DNA of 10,443 nt from Candidatus Lindowiibacteriota bacterium (GTDB lineage: Bacteria; Lindowbacteria; 2-12-FULL-62-27). Made by a program: the position numbers and the translations under genes. This document shows, piece after piece, positions 1 through 6,232 of the stretch (its first letter is position 1; each line of letters opens with the position of its first letter). Location: positions 1 to 10,443 of the forward strand of contig JAHFCY010000015.1 of assembly GCA_023249255.1 (NCBI GenBank), read 5' to 3'. The notes beneath the pieces are model-generated. The model ran no database searches, was not told where the DNA came from, and was given only the letters and a program-made list of their open reading frames with translations.

Positions 1-787
1 AAACCGGCGTCACCAGCGCCTTCCACGTGTTCGCGCGGCCGGAACCGATATTGAAGAGGCCATTGGCGCCGGGATGATCCAGAAAAAAAAGCGTCGCGTC
101 GACGGCGTCTTTCACGTAGAGAAAATCGCGGACCTGTTCGCCGTCCGCATAGTCGGGCCTGTGGGACTTGAAGAGCCGCACGCGGCCCGCCGCGCGGATC
201 TGCTCGTACGCCTTCACGACGACGCTTCGCATATCGCCCTTGTGATATTCGTTCGGTCCGAAGACGTTGAAATATTTCAAGCCGGCGATGCGGTCGAGCC
301 AGCCCTTTGACGCGGCCCACTGGTCAAACCATTGTTTCGACCAGCCGTAAAAATTCAGCGGACGAAGTCCGGCGAGGCTGTCGGGATCGTCGGAATAGCC
401 CTGCGATCCGTCGCCATATGTCGCCGCGCTTGACGCGTAGACAAACCGCACGCCGCGCCGCATCGAAAATTCGGCAAGATACTGCGTGTACTCGGTGTTG
501 TTGCGGCGAAGATGCGAGACGTCCGTTTCGGTCGTGCTGGAGTTGGCTCCCATGTGCAGAATCGCGTCGACGCCGGAGTCGAACGCGCCCGCGCCGGCTT
601 TCGACAAAAATGCGTCGGCGTCGAGGTAGTCGGCGTATTTGAGCGATTTGAGATTTTTCGATTTCGGGTCGGAATCGCGGTCGGCCGGCATGCGGTCGAC
701 AATCAGGATGTCGGCCCTCCCGCGCCGGTTCAATCCCCACACGAGCGCGCTTCCGATAAACCCCGCGCCGCCGGTGACGACGATCAT
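1..787 (-). CDS. hldD: ADP-L-glycero-D-manno-heptose 6-epimerase, 5' part (3' end outside window)
   Basis: HldD (RfaD) epimerises ADP-D-glycero-D-manno-heptose to the L-glycero form, the last step in making the heptose donor for the lipopolysaccharide inner core; it is a cytoplasmic short-chain dehydrogenase/reductase that uses bound NADP. About 262 codons are visible of a usual ~310. Seen: the Rossmann motif TGGAGFIGS at residues 5-13, GANSSTTE near 80-87, YASSAATYG at 117-125, the catalytic Y147-xxx-K151 pair in NFYGWSK, YFNVFGP at 172-178, HKGDM with the second catalytic Lys at 183, and FNIGSGRA near 245-252. These blocks line up one for one with E. coli HldD as I remember it, which separates it from generic epimerases. 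The ATG at 787 places the Rossmann motif at the normal distance from the N-terminus, but the upstream 60 bases are nearly pure pyrimidine on the coding strand and show no Shine-Dalgarno. An 8-T run falls inside the coding strand (plus 83-90) without breaking the frame. Confidence 0.95.
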   Translation of the reverse strand, partial: MIVVTGGAGFIGSALVWGLNRRGRADILIVDRMPADRDSDPKSKNLKSLKYADYLDADAFLSKAGAGAFDSGVDAILHMGANSSTTETDVSHLRRNNTEYTQYLAEFSMRRGVRFVYASSAATYGDGSQGYSDDPDSLAGLRPLNFYGWSKQWFDQWAASKGWLDRIAGLKYFNVFGPNEYHKGDMRSVVVKAYEQIRAAGRVRLFKSHRPDYADGEQVRDFLYVKDAVDATLFFLDHPGANGLFNIGSGRANTWKALVTPV

Positions 788-850
788 GGATGAAGGAGGA
801 AGAAGAGGAGAAGAAAAGAAGGGGGATGAAGAGCCGGGAGAAAATATAAA
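788..850. other. Near-homopurine tract in the hldD leader
   Basis: Almost every base of the plus strand here is A or G; only a few pyrimidines interrupt it (for example T791 and the CC of gagccggg). On the coding strand it is therefore a C/T-rich 5' leader running straight into the hldD ATG, with no GGAGG-like ribosome site. It could be an S1-type pyrimidine-rich translation enhancer, a polypurine tract able to form a triplex, or just low-complexity sequence. The rest of the gap up to 928 shows only a -10-like TATATT on the minus strand (near 844-849) without a matching -35, and three copies of GACTTC on the plus strand (around 863, 888 and 907). No terminator is evident after the gene ending at 929. 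Confidence 0.45.
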
Positions 851-928
851 TCAGACTTCAACGATTCTCCCATTCCCTGTCTGCAGGACTTCTCGCGCCT
901 TCTCCAGACTTCTTCAGGATTCTTGAAA

Positions 929-1372
929 TTATTCTGTAAACCGGATGTAAATGCACATGTCCGGCTTGTTCTTTTTGTAGAAGTGCCGGAAACTGTGAAG
1001 GACGTTCGGGTCGAAGGAGTAGATCAGCGTGTAGGTGGTCACGGTGCCGTCCCTGCGGCATTTGACGGAGTCGGACGGAAACCGGAGAGTCGGCTGATAA
1101 ATTTCGGGGACGGCCTTGTTGATCAGCCGGATGGCCTCGATGGAACCGCGCCGGCCGGGCACGCGGACCCGTTCCAGTTCCTCGACGTAATAGGTCCGGG
1201 ACTGGCCGGGATAGGCGGTGGACGATATCAGGATTTCCTTGTGGCGAATCACGCCGAGATCCTCGTAGACCTCGTCCTTGAACTGATTGTGTTCGCTCAG
1301 TTCCTCTTCCGATATCGGATCGTCCGATTCGTCGAGATAGTCATCCTTTACCTTGTCCTTGTCTTCCGCCAT
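929..1372 (-). CDS. Hypothetical protein, 147 aa, acidic N-terminus
   Basis: I do not recognise this family. The first ~45 residues are very acidic and probably disordered (MAEDKDKVKDDYLDESDD and a following SEEELSEHNQ). The remainder alternates predicted strands and short helices, including YPGQSRTYYVEELERVRVP and a C-terminal HSFRHFYKKNKPDMCIYIRF, suggesting a small alpha/beta fold. There is no signal peptide or membrane segment, so a cytoplasmic protein is expected. The start at 1372 is chosen because GAAGG sits 7 bases upstream of its ATG. An earlier in-frame ATG at 1402 and a TTG at 1405 lack a Shine-Dalgarno, although the ATG at 1402 overlaps the stop of a tiny ORF (TGATG). The gene follows the aldehyde dehydrogenase by about 96 bases on the same strand and may share its transcript. 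Coding character is good: the mixed-composition protein is plausible and the opposite-strand ORF looks like a shadow. Confidence 0.7.
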   Translation of the reverse strand: MAEDKDKVKDDYLDESDDPISEEELSEHNQFKDEVYEDLGVIRHKEILISSTAYPGQSRTYYVEELERVRVPGRRGSIEAIRLINKAVPEIYQPTLRFPSDSVKCRRDGTVTTYTLIYSFDPNVLHSFRHFYKKNKPDMCIYIRFTE

Positions 1373-1468
1373 GGGTCTGCCTTCCATCGTCAAAGATTCC
1401 ATCAACGTGTGACCGCGTTGAGCCCGTCTTTCATGTGTTCGTTTGTCTATCCTCCGATGATGCGATGT

Positions 1469-3061
1469 TCAATAAATGTTGCTCATGCGGGCGCCGCCCG
1501 TGTAATCGATGAAAACGGTTTTGAGTTCCGTGAAAAATTGAATGCCATCCTTGGCCATCTCCCGGCCGCCGCATCCGCTCTCCTTGATGCCGCCAAACGG
1601 CACCTGGGCTTCGCCGCCGATGGTCGGGGAATTGACGTGGACCATGCCGGCTTCGATCGCGTCGATAAATCGCATCGCCGTGTTGAGATCGCGCGTGTAG
1701 ATGGAGCTGGAGAGGCCGAACACCACCTGATTGGCCGCGCGAAATGCCTCGTCGGAATTTTTGACGCGCGTGACCGCGAGGACCGGCCCGAAAACTTCCT
1801 CCTGAAACAACGTGTCGGTCGTCCTGACGTGGTCGAACACGGTCGGCTCGACAAAATATCCTTTATCCAGCCCGTCGCGGATGATCCGGTTTCCGCCGAT
1901 CAGCAGTTTGTTGCCTTCCGATCGGGCTTTCGCGATGTAGCCGAGGACGACGTCGAGCTGGGATTTGTCGATGAGCGGACTCATCGTGCTCGCGGGATCA
2001 ATGCCCGGCCCGGGAACTATTTTTTTGACTTCGGGCAACAGCTTTTCCAGAAACTTGTCGGCAATCGATTCCTCCAGGATCAGGCGACTGGTGGCCGTGC
2101 ATCGCTGGCCGGCGTTGCCGAATGCGCCGCGAATCACCCCGCAGACGGCGGCGTCCAGATCGGCGTCGGATAGAATCACACAAGGGTTCTTGCCGCCCAT
2201 TTCACACGTCACTTTCTTGTTCAGGATGCCGCACATTTCTTCGACTTTCCGGCCCACGCCGCAGGATCCCGTGAATGACACGACTTTCACGTCCTTGTGC
2301 GTGATGATTTCATTGCCGACCTTGGATCCGGCCCCGACGACGAAATTCAGAACGCCGGCCGGCAGGCCGGCGGATTCAAAACATCTGACCAGCTCGGCCG
2401 CAAGATAGGGCGTGAAACTCGCGGGCTTGAATACCACCGTGCAGCCGGCGACGAGGGCCGGCGCGATTTTCCAGCACGGGATGGCCCACGGAAAATTCCA
2501 GGGCGTGACGACGCCCACCACGCCGATGGGCTGGCGGATGGTGTAGAGGAAATTGCCGGCCAGTTCGGATGGGGCGGTCTCGCCGTAAAACCGGAATCCC
2601 TCGCCGGCGTAAAATTCCAGAAGATTGTTGCCCTTGGTGATTTCGCCTCGCGCGTCCGAAAGAACCTTGCCGCCCTCGATCGCCATGATCCGCGCCAGTT
2701 CCTCCTTGCGCGACTCCGCAATCTGAAACGCCTTGAGGACGTACCGCGCGCGCACCATCGGCGGCGTCGCTTTCCATGTGGAAAACGCTTTTTTTGCGGA
2801 TTCGATCGCGGCCTTCGCATCCCGGACCGTTCCCGCCGGAGCCTTGGCGATGATCCGGCCGTTGGACGGATCCTCAACATCGGTCGTCTCGCCGAATTCC
2901 GCGTCCCGCCAGCGGCCGTCGATGTAATTTTGGACGATGGCCAACAGAGCCTGCGGCGGCCTGTTGTTTTCCTTTGACGCCGTTGCGACAGACCTGGCCG
3001 ATTTCGATTTTTTTCCGGATGCCCGGGGCGATGATTTGCCTCGCCTGGCGGCAGTTGCCAT
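1469..3061 (-). CDS. Aldehyde dehydrogenase family protein (NAD(P)-dependent), with a basic N-terminal extension
   Basis: A complete 530-residue aldehyde dehydrogenase, which would oxidise an aldehyde to its carboxylate with NAD(P)+ in the cytoplasm. Seen: VTPWNFPW at 185-192 (Asn189, oxyanion hole), FKPAS at 211-215, FTGSCGVG at 263-270, CEMGGKNP at 286-293 with general base Glu287, GQRCTATSR at 318-326 with nucleophile Cys321, EEVFGPV at 421-427 and [10 protein letters not shown] at 487-496. The GQRCTATSR block resembles the alpha-ketoglutaric semialdehyde / succinate semialdehyde dehydrogenase-like branch, but the true substrate cannot be read from sequence. A Ser (215) replaces the Glu that often contacts the adenosine ribose in NAD-specific enzymes, so NADP use is possible (inference). 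Residues 1-33 are an added Lys/Arg/Ser/Ala-rich tail not normal for the family; the next in-frame Met is at 102, and GAAAGGA lies 9 bases before the ATG, which supports this start. A good promoter lies at 3097-3125. Confidence 0.93.
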   Translation of the reverse strand: MATAARRGKSSPRASGKKSKSARSVATASKENNRPPQALLAIVQNYIDGRWRDAEFGETTDVEDPSNGRIIAKAPAGTVRDAKAAIESAKKAFSTWKATPPMVRARYVLKAFQIAESRKEELARIMAIEGGKVLSDARGEITKGNNLLEFYAGEGFRFYGETAPSELAGNFLYTIRQPIGVVGVVTPWNFPWAIPCWKIAPALVAGCTVVFKPASFTPYLAAELVRCFESAGLPAGVLNFVVGAGSKVGNEIITHKDVKVVSFTGSCGVGRKVEEMCGILNKKVTCEMGGKNPCVILSDADLDAAVCGVIRGAFGNAGQRCTATSRLILEESIADKFLEKLLPEVKKIVPGPGIDPASTMSPLIDKSQLDVVLGYIAKARSEGNKLLIGGNRIIRDGLDKGYFVEPTVFDHVRTTDTLFQEEVFGPVLAVTRVKNSDEAFRAANQVVFGLSSSIYTRDLNTAMRFIDAIEAGMVHVNSPTIGGEAQVPFGGIKESGCGGREMAKDGIQFFTELKTVFIDYTGGARMSNIY

Positions 3062-3096
3062 CCCTGCACGTCCTTTCGTGTAGTCCGAAGCTAAAC

Positions 3097-3125
3097 ATTA
3101 GACCACGATCTTGAAAAAACGTCAA
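3097..3125 (-). promoter_or_regulatory. Sigma70-type promoter of the aldehyde dehydrogenase gene
   Basis: On the minus strand TTGACG (3125-3120) and TCTAAT (3102-3097) are separated by exactly 17 bases; each hexamer matches 5 of 6 consensus positions. The predicted transcription start near 3090 would give a leader of about 29 bases holding the GAAAGGA ribosome site. Its -35 lies inside the spacer of the tRNA promoter on the other strand. Identified by eye only. Confidence 0.6.
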
Positions 3126-3139
3126 GCAACCGGTAGACT
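3111..3139 (+). promoter_or_regulatory. Sigma70-type promoter of tRNA-Asp
   Basis: TTGAAA (3111-3116) and TAGACT (3134-3139) are 17 bases apart, matching 5/6 and 4/6 of consensus. The start would be near 3146, a few bases ahead of the mature tRNA 5' end at 3154. The stretch after the -10 (CAGCGGG, 3140-3146) is G+C-rich, as is usual for stable-RNA promoters under stringent control. CTTGA and TCAAG (3110-3114 and 3122-3126) form an inverted repeat across the two opposing -35 elements. Confidence 0.6.
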
Positions 3140-3153
3140 CAGCGGGATTTTCT

Positions 3154-3227
3154 GGGGACGTGGTGCAGCTGGCTAGCACACCGGCCTGTCAAGCCGGAGG
3201 TCGCGGGTTCGAGCCCCGTCGTCCCCG
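3154..3227 (+). tRNA. tRNA-Asp (GUC)
   Basis: A full 74-base cloverleaf can be folded by hand. The 7-bp acceptor GGGGACG pairs with CGTCCCC; the D arm is GTGC/GCAC with loop AGCTGGCTA; the anticodon arm is CCGGC/GCCGG with loop CTGTCAA, giving anticodon GTC at 3188-3190; the variable loop is AGGTC; the T arm is GCGGG/CCCGT (one G-T pair) with loop TTCGAGC. The discriminator base is G3227, as expected for tRNA-Asp. The 3' CCA is not encoded (GTAG follows), so it must be added by nucleotidyltransferase. It is the only plus-strand gene and converges on the cyclase gene ending at 3265. No integrase or att-like duplication is seen beside it. Confidence 0.97.
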
Positions 3228-3264
3228 TAGTAGATAATCAAGGGACGTTATCGCGGACGGCTGA

Positions 3265-4902
3265 TTACGAAATGTCTTTGTAAGTCTTCACCCGGTTGCG
3301 CCCCGATTCTTTCGCCGTATAGAGAGCGCGGTCGGCCACCTCGATGAGAAGCCGCTTGTCGGACGCCGCGTCCGGAAACGTCGCCAGCCCGATGGAAATC
3401 GTGCATTTTACCGCCTCGCCGTTGAAATCGAACGTGAGTTCCTCCACGGCCACTCGCAGGCGATCCGCAAAAATCTTTGCGCCCTCAATCGTCGTGTCGG
3501 GCAGAATCATGCCGAATTCTTCGCCGCCGTACCGGCATGGCACGTCGACTTTGCCGCGCATCGACTTTCGGATGGCGCCGGCGACGGCCCGCAGGACAAC
3601 GTCGCCCTGCTGATGGCCGTAGGTGTCGTTGATTTTTTTGAAATGGTCGACGTCGGCCATGACGAGCGTGAAGACGCCGCTCAGGCGCTGGGACCGCTCC
3701 ATCTGCCGGACGAGTTCCTGCTGAAAATAGCGGTGATTGTAGAGGCCGGTCATGGCGTCGGTGACGGAGCGGTACTGAAATTCGAGTTTGGACAACGTCG
3801 ACTCGAGCTGAATGGAGACGCCGCTCAGGAGCCGCTCATCGACTTCGTCGATCGGATTGTTGGGCGCCCGGACCATCCAGACGCCGCCGGTGATTTCGCC
3901 CTCGGAAAAAAACGGAAAACAGAGCCGCGCCGGCTCCATGAGCGGTCTGGGATGCTCGCCGGTCTCGGAGTAACCGGCCTGCTTCAGTTTCCGCAGAAAA
4001 AACAGAGACGATTCGTCGGCGTTTCCGGCCACCAGCTCTTCGCCGTCCAATCCGCGAAACACGACCGCGCCGGTGCTTCCGGAAATATTTTTGGCAAGCC
4101 GCTCCAGTACAGCCCCGAGAACTTCCTGGGGGCCGGCCTGCTCGGTCAGAATTCTTGACACCTCCTGCAAGATCCGCAGATTCTCCGTCATCCGGTTGAA
4201 CATGCGGGCCATCGTTCCGATTTCGTCGCCGCTTTTGACGTCGATCTGATGGGAAAACTGTCCGCCGGCGATTTTCAAAATGCCGTTCGACAACCGCTCA
4301 AGAGGCCGAAGAAGCGTGTTTGAAACGACCAGGGCGAGGGCGGCCGCGAGCGCGACAGCCAGGAGCATGATCGCGACCATCGAGTCACGCGTTTGTTTCA
4401 GGCGCTCGCGCATGAAATCGAGCGACAACCCGATGTGGACGGTCCCGAGCAGTTTGGCCACGCCCCGGATCTGGATGGGCTTGAAGAAAATGTAATGGTC
4501 GGTTCCGGCGTACGATACGATCCGGTCATCATAGACATCCGACGTTGCCGCGATCATGTCCGCATCGCCGATTGCCGCCACCACCTCTTTTTTCGGTGTG
4601 GACAAATCCTTGATCGCGATCAGAACGATTCGGCGATCGCGTTGCTGCATGCCGGCCAGAATTTCGCGGATTTCCAGATACTGGCTCTGGGCCAGAAGTT
4701 CGGCGATATGATCGGCCAACGTTGCGGCGATGAACTGGCCGGTGCCTTTGACGTCGTCTTTGATGATGGTTTCCTGCTCACGCAGGGCGAATTGCTGGAC
4801 GCCGACCGTGACGGCAATGGCGACGGCCATCATCGACAGAAAAATTTTCCATCGGATGGAGAGACCCTGAATGCGGCGCAGGACGTCAGGGCTGGATGGC
4901 AT
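3265..4902 (-). CDS. Membrane diguanylate cyclase (periplasmic sensor - HAMP - GAF-like - GGDEF)
   Basis: A 545-residue protein predicted to make the second messenger c-di-GMP from two GTP. Order: N-terminal TM helix about 19-37, periplasmic sensor of about 135 residues, second TM about 174-196, HAMP about 197-248, a GAF-like linker about 256-371, and GGDEF about 379-541. The catalytic signature is intact: TDAMTGLYNHRYF, ADVDHFKKINDTYGH with the metal-binding Asp near 417, and RYGGEEF with GGEEF at 459-463. The usual RxxD inhibitory site reads RGKVD, so the Arg is one residue out of place. The ATG at 4902 is preferred because GAGGAG precedes it by 10 bases and the first TM helix follows soon after; a longer frame opens at 4989 but would overlap the upstream gene by ~100 bases. 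With the chosen start it overlaps the lipoprotein gene by 17 bases, implying translational coupling and joint function. Confidence 0.92.
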   Translation of the reverse strand: MPSSPDVLRRIQGLSIRWKIFLSMMAVAIAVTVGVQQFALREQETIIKDDVKGTGQFIAATLADHIAELLAQSQYLEIREILAGMQQRDRRIVLIAIKDLSTPKKEVVAAIGDADMIAATSDVYDDRIVSYAGTDHYIFFKPIQIRGVAKLLGTVHIGLSLDFMRERLKQTRDSMVAIMLLAVALAAALALVVSNTLLRPLERLSNGILKIAGGQFSHQIDVKSGDEIGTMARMFNRMTENLRILQEVSRILTEQAGPQEVLGAVLERLAKNISGSTGAVVFRGLDGEELVAGNADESSLFFLRKLKQAGYSETGEHPRPLMEPARLCFPFFSEGEITGGVWMVRAPNNPIDEVDERLLSGVSIQLESTLSKLEFQYRSVTDAMTGLYNHRYFQQELVRQMERSQRLSGVFTLVMADVDHFKKINDTYGHQQGDVVLRAVAGAIRKSMRGKVDVPCRYGGEEFGMILPDTTIEGAKIFADRLRVAVEELTFDFNGEAVKCTISIGLATFPDAASDKRLLIEVADRALYTAKESGRNRVKTYKDIS

Positions 4903-5905
4903 GGGGGTCCGGCTCCTCATCGCGAATTTGATTGACGATCCGCACGATCCGGCGGATCGGTTCATACTCCCGCGCTTGCGAGACCACAAATCCCTCCACC
5001 TGAATTTTTTTTAAAATGTCGGCGTACGTTGTGTCCATGCTCAGCGCCAGAAACAACTGTTGAATGCGCGCGGCCTGCGCATCGGTGAGCCTCCCGCCCA
5101 CCACGGCCGCGATCGGCTCATATGGAACCGAATCCGACTGCGTCAAAACTTTCAACTCCGCCTTCCTGTCTTTTTCGCGGCCTTTCAAAAACACCGCCGT
5201 CGCTCCTTCGAATACAGCCCCGGCGTCGTATCGATCGAACAGGACCGACAGCACCACGTTGCCGTACTGATTCACAAAATGCCTGTCACGAAGAATGGGA
5301 TCGTTCACCGGTATGCCGGACTGTACCAGATGCGCCGCGGCCAGCAAATAACCGGCCGTCGATTGCGTGTCGACAAACGCCATCCGTTTACCCGCAAGCT
5401 GCCCGACGGAATCGATGCCGGAATCTTTTCGGACGATGATTTCAGAAGCGTAGTAGGTGTTGCCGTGGCGTTTGGGTTTGACGATGGGTTCCAGTTTGTA
5501 TTTGGGATGCCGCGCGAGAGCGTCCTCCGCGTCAAGGTAGGCCAGCGGACCGAGCCACGCCAGCTCAATTTCGCCCTCGCGGATCGCCCGCACCATGTCG
5601 CCGTAACCGGCAAAAAGTTGAAGATCGAATTTCTCACCCACGCCGGCCGACAGATAGTCCAGCAATGCCTGATGATCCCGGTACATGTCGCCATAAGGGC
5701 CGTAGGGTACGCGGCCGAACCGCAAACCGTTGGATACGGTTCGCGCGCCGGCGGATGCATTTCCATGGGCTTCAGCCGATTGCCGGTCGGAGGAGGGCTG
5801 ATCGGACTCATACTCAACCGGTCCACACGACGAGAGGATGAACAAAGCCAGAATAAAAAAGGACAGGAAAAATTGGCCCCGCAGAGCGGGGAAAAAGCCG
5901 CTCAG
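4886..5905 (-). CDS. PhnD-like periplasmic substrate-binding lipoprotein, probable sensor partner of the cyclase
   Basis: About 339 residues of the PhnD / phosphate-phosphite-phosphonate binding protein superfamily (type 2 periplasmic binding fold). A signal segment FFLSFFILALFIL runs into the lipobox LSSC, predicting lipidation at Cys27 with Gly next, so no inner-membrane retention Asp. After a disordered linker come VPYGPYGDMYRDHQALLDYL (67-86), GEIELAWLGPLAYLDAEDAL (111-130), ASEIIVRKDSGIDSVGQLAG (153-172) and KRMAFVDTQSTAGYLLAA (173-190), all typical of the family. The start is uncertain. The frame stays open to 6211, but the upstream part reads as a shadow of the small gene at 5902-6108, and no ATG, GTG or TTG lies near the signal peptide. 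Given here is CTG at 5905, overlapping the upstream TGA as CTGA; CTG at 5884 is the alternative. No permease or ATPase gene is adjacent, so a sensory rather than transport role is inferred. Confidence 0.82.
   Translation of the reverse strand: MSGFFPALRGQFFLSFFILALFILSSCGPVEYESDQPSSDRQSAEAHGNASAGARTVSNGLRFGRVPYGPYGDMYRDHQALLDYLSAGVGEKFDLQLFAGYGDMVRAIREGEIELAWLGPLAYLDAEDALARHPKYKLEPIVKPKRHGNTYYASEIIVRKDSGIDSVGQLAGKRMAFVDTQSTAGYLLAAAHLVQSGIPVNDPILRDRHFVNQYGNVVLSVLFDRYDAGAVFEGATAVFLKGREKDRKAELKVLTQSDSVPYEPIAAVVGGRLTDAQAARIQQLFLALSMDTTYADILKKIQVEGFVVSQAREYEPIRRIVRIVNQIRDEEPDPHAIQP
5877..5891 (-). terminator. Terminator-like hairpin inside the signal-peptide codons of the lipoprotein
   Basis: On the coding strand CCCCGC-TCT-GCGGGG forms a perfect 6-bp G+C stem with a 3-base loop, followed after CCAA by TTTTT and, a little later, by TTTTTT. 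This is the form of an intrinsic terminator or attenuator, although the four bases between stem and T-run weaken it. It lies just after the stop of the 68-aa gene (5902), so it could end or attenuate transcription there unless ribosomes translate through into the lipoprotein. It may equally be a by-product of the codons for FFPALRGQFF. Confidence 0.35.
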
Positions 5906-6108
5906 CGCCTCCGGAAAGACCGCGCAGCCGGTTTCGGCAGTTTTTTCATGTACTCGGCATTGAAATCTTCCGCGAACTCCCGGATCCAGCGCGAAGCCGC
6001 CTCGTTGCGGGTTACATCCCGCTGATACCGGCTTGCCATCTTTTCCCGATAGACCGCGATCTCCTGAACTTGATTGTGCATGTAGGATTGGAATTCCTGC
6101 TTTGTCAT
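5902..6108 (-). CDS. Small charged helical protein, 68 aa
   Basis: I do not recognise a named family. The protein starts MTKQEFQSYMHNQVQEIAVY and is rich in charged residues with heptad-like hydrophobics, so it is probably all-helical and cytoplasmic; it has no signal peptide or Cys. The section RDVTRNEAASRWIREFAEDF resembles a short motif (a 'grdvg...A..WI..yA..Fr' pattern) that I recall in several small uncharacterised bacterial proteins. The ATG at 6108 is preferred over an in-frame ATG at 6162 because AGGGCGGAGA lies directly before it and because the earlier codons fall in the palindromic repeat. It overlaps the candidate CTG start of the lipoprotein by 4 bases (CTGA), so it is probably the first gene of the sensor operon. 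The overlapping frame that extends the lipoprotein ORF upstream looks far less protein-like, which supports this frame as the coding one. Confidence 0.68.
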   Translation of the reverse strand: MTKQEFQSYMHNQVQEIAVYREKMASRYQRDVTRNEAASRWIREFAEDFNAEYMKKLPKPAARSFRRR

Positions 6109-6137
6109 TCTCTCCGCCCTCTCGACGAACGTAGTGC

Positions 6138-6155
6138 GGCGATGCTCGCATCGCC
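6138..6155. repeat. Perfect 18-base palindrome, possible dispersed repeat unit
   Basis: GGCGATGCTCGCATCGCC is its own reverse complement apart from nothing: every base pairs, giving a stem of 7-8 bp with a CTCG/CGAG or smaller turn. It sits in the 124-base gap between the TPR-like gene and the 68-aa gene. No T-run follows on either strand, so it is not a standard terminator. It may be a REP-like intergenic repeat, an mRNA-stabilising hairpin, or a protein-binding site. The rest of the gap (6109-6232) holds the ribosome site of the small gene and only a weak promoter-like pair on the minus strand (CTGACC, 18 bases, TAAAGT). Confidence 0.55.
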
Positions 6156-6232
6156 CCCTCATTCTCTGAATCGGAGGTTCGCGGAGAAAACTTTAGGTTC
6201 CCGGGATTCAACAGGTCAGCAGATCCTGAACG

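Noticed and set aside
83-90. Run of eight A (T on the coding strand) suggesting a frameshift in hldD
   Set aside because: The HldD frame continues correctly past it into FNIGSGRA, which matches the family, so no frameshift is present.
923-2173. 416-codon open frame on the plus strand
   Set aside because: It spans the 3' ends of two minus-strand genes, including conserved dehydrogenase motifs; its protein has no recognisable domain and is rich in residues expected from the complement of high-G+C codons.
2297-2977. 226-codon open frame on the plus strand within the dehydrogenase
   Set aside because: It is fully antisense to the N-terminal half of a clearly conserved enzyme and has no ribosome site or motif of its own.
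3154-3264. tRNA-Asp as an integration site for a mobile element
   Set aside because: No integrase, no repeated tRNA 3' end and no change of composition are visible on either side in this window.
3233-3267. Possible bidirectional terminator between tRNA-Asp and the cyclase gene
   Set aside because: GATAA/TTATC (3233-3252) and TAATCA/TGATTA (3235-3267) are only 5-6 bp, A+T-rich, with large loops and no T-run on either strand.
4903-4989. Longer start of the diguanylate cyclase at 4989 or 4920
   Set aside because: No ribosome site precedes either start, and both overlap the lipoprotein gene deeply; GAGGAG before the ATG at 4902 is better.
5060-6025. 321-codon open frame on the plus strand
   Set aside because: It is antisense to the PhnD-like lipoprotein and the 68-aa gene, both supported by motifs or ribosome sites; the plus-strand protein has no family features.
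5906-6211. Upstream extension of the lipoprotein frame to an ATG at 6211
   Set aside because: It would bury the signal peptide about 110 residues inside the protein and overlap the whole 68-aa gene; the extra residues look like out-of-frame translation.
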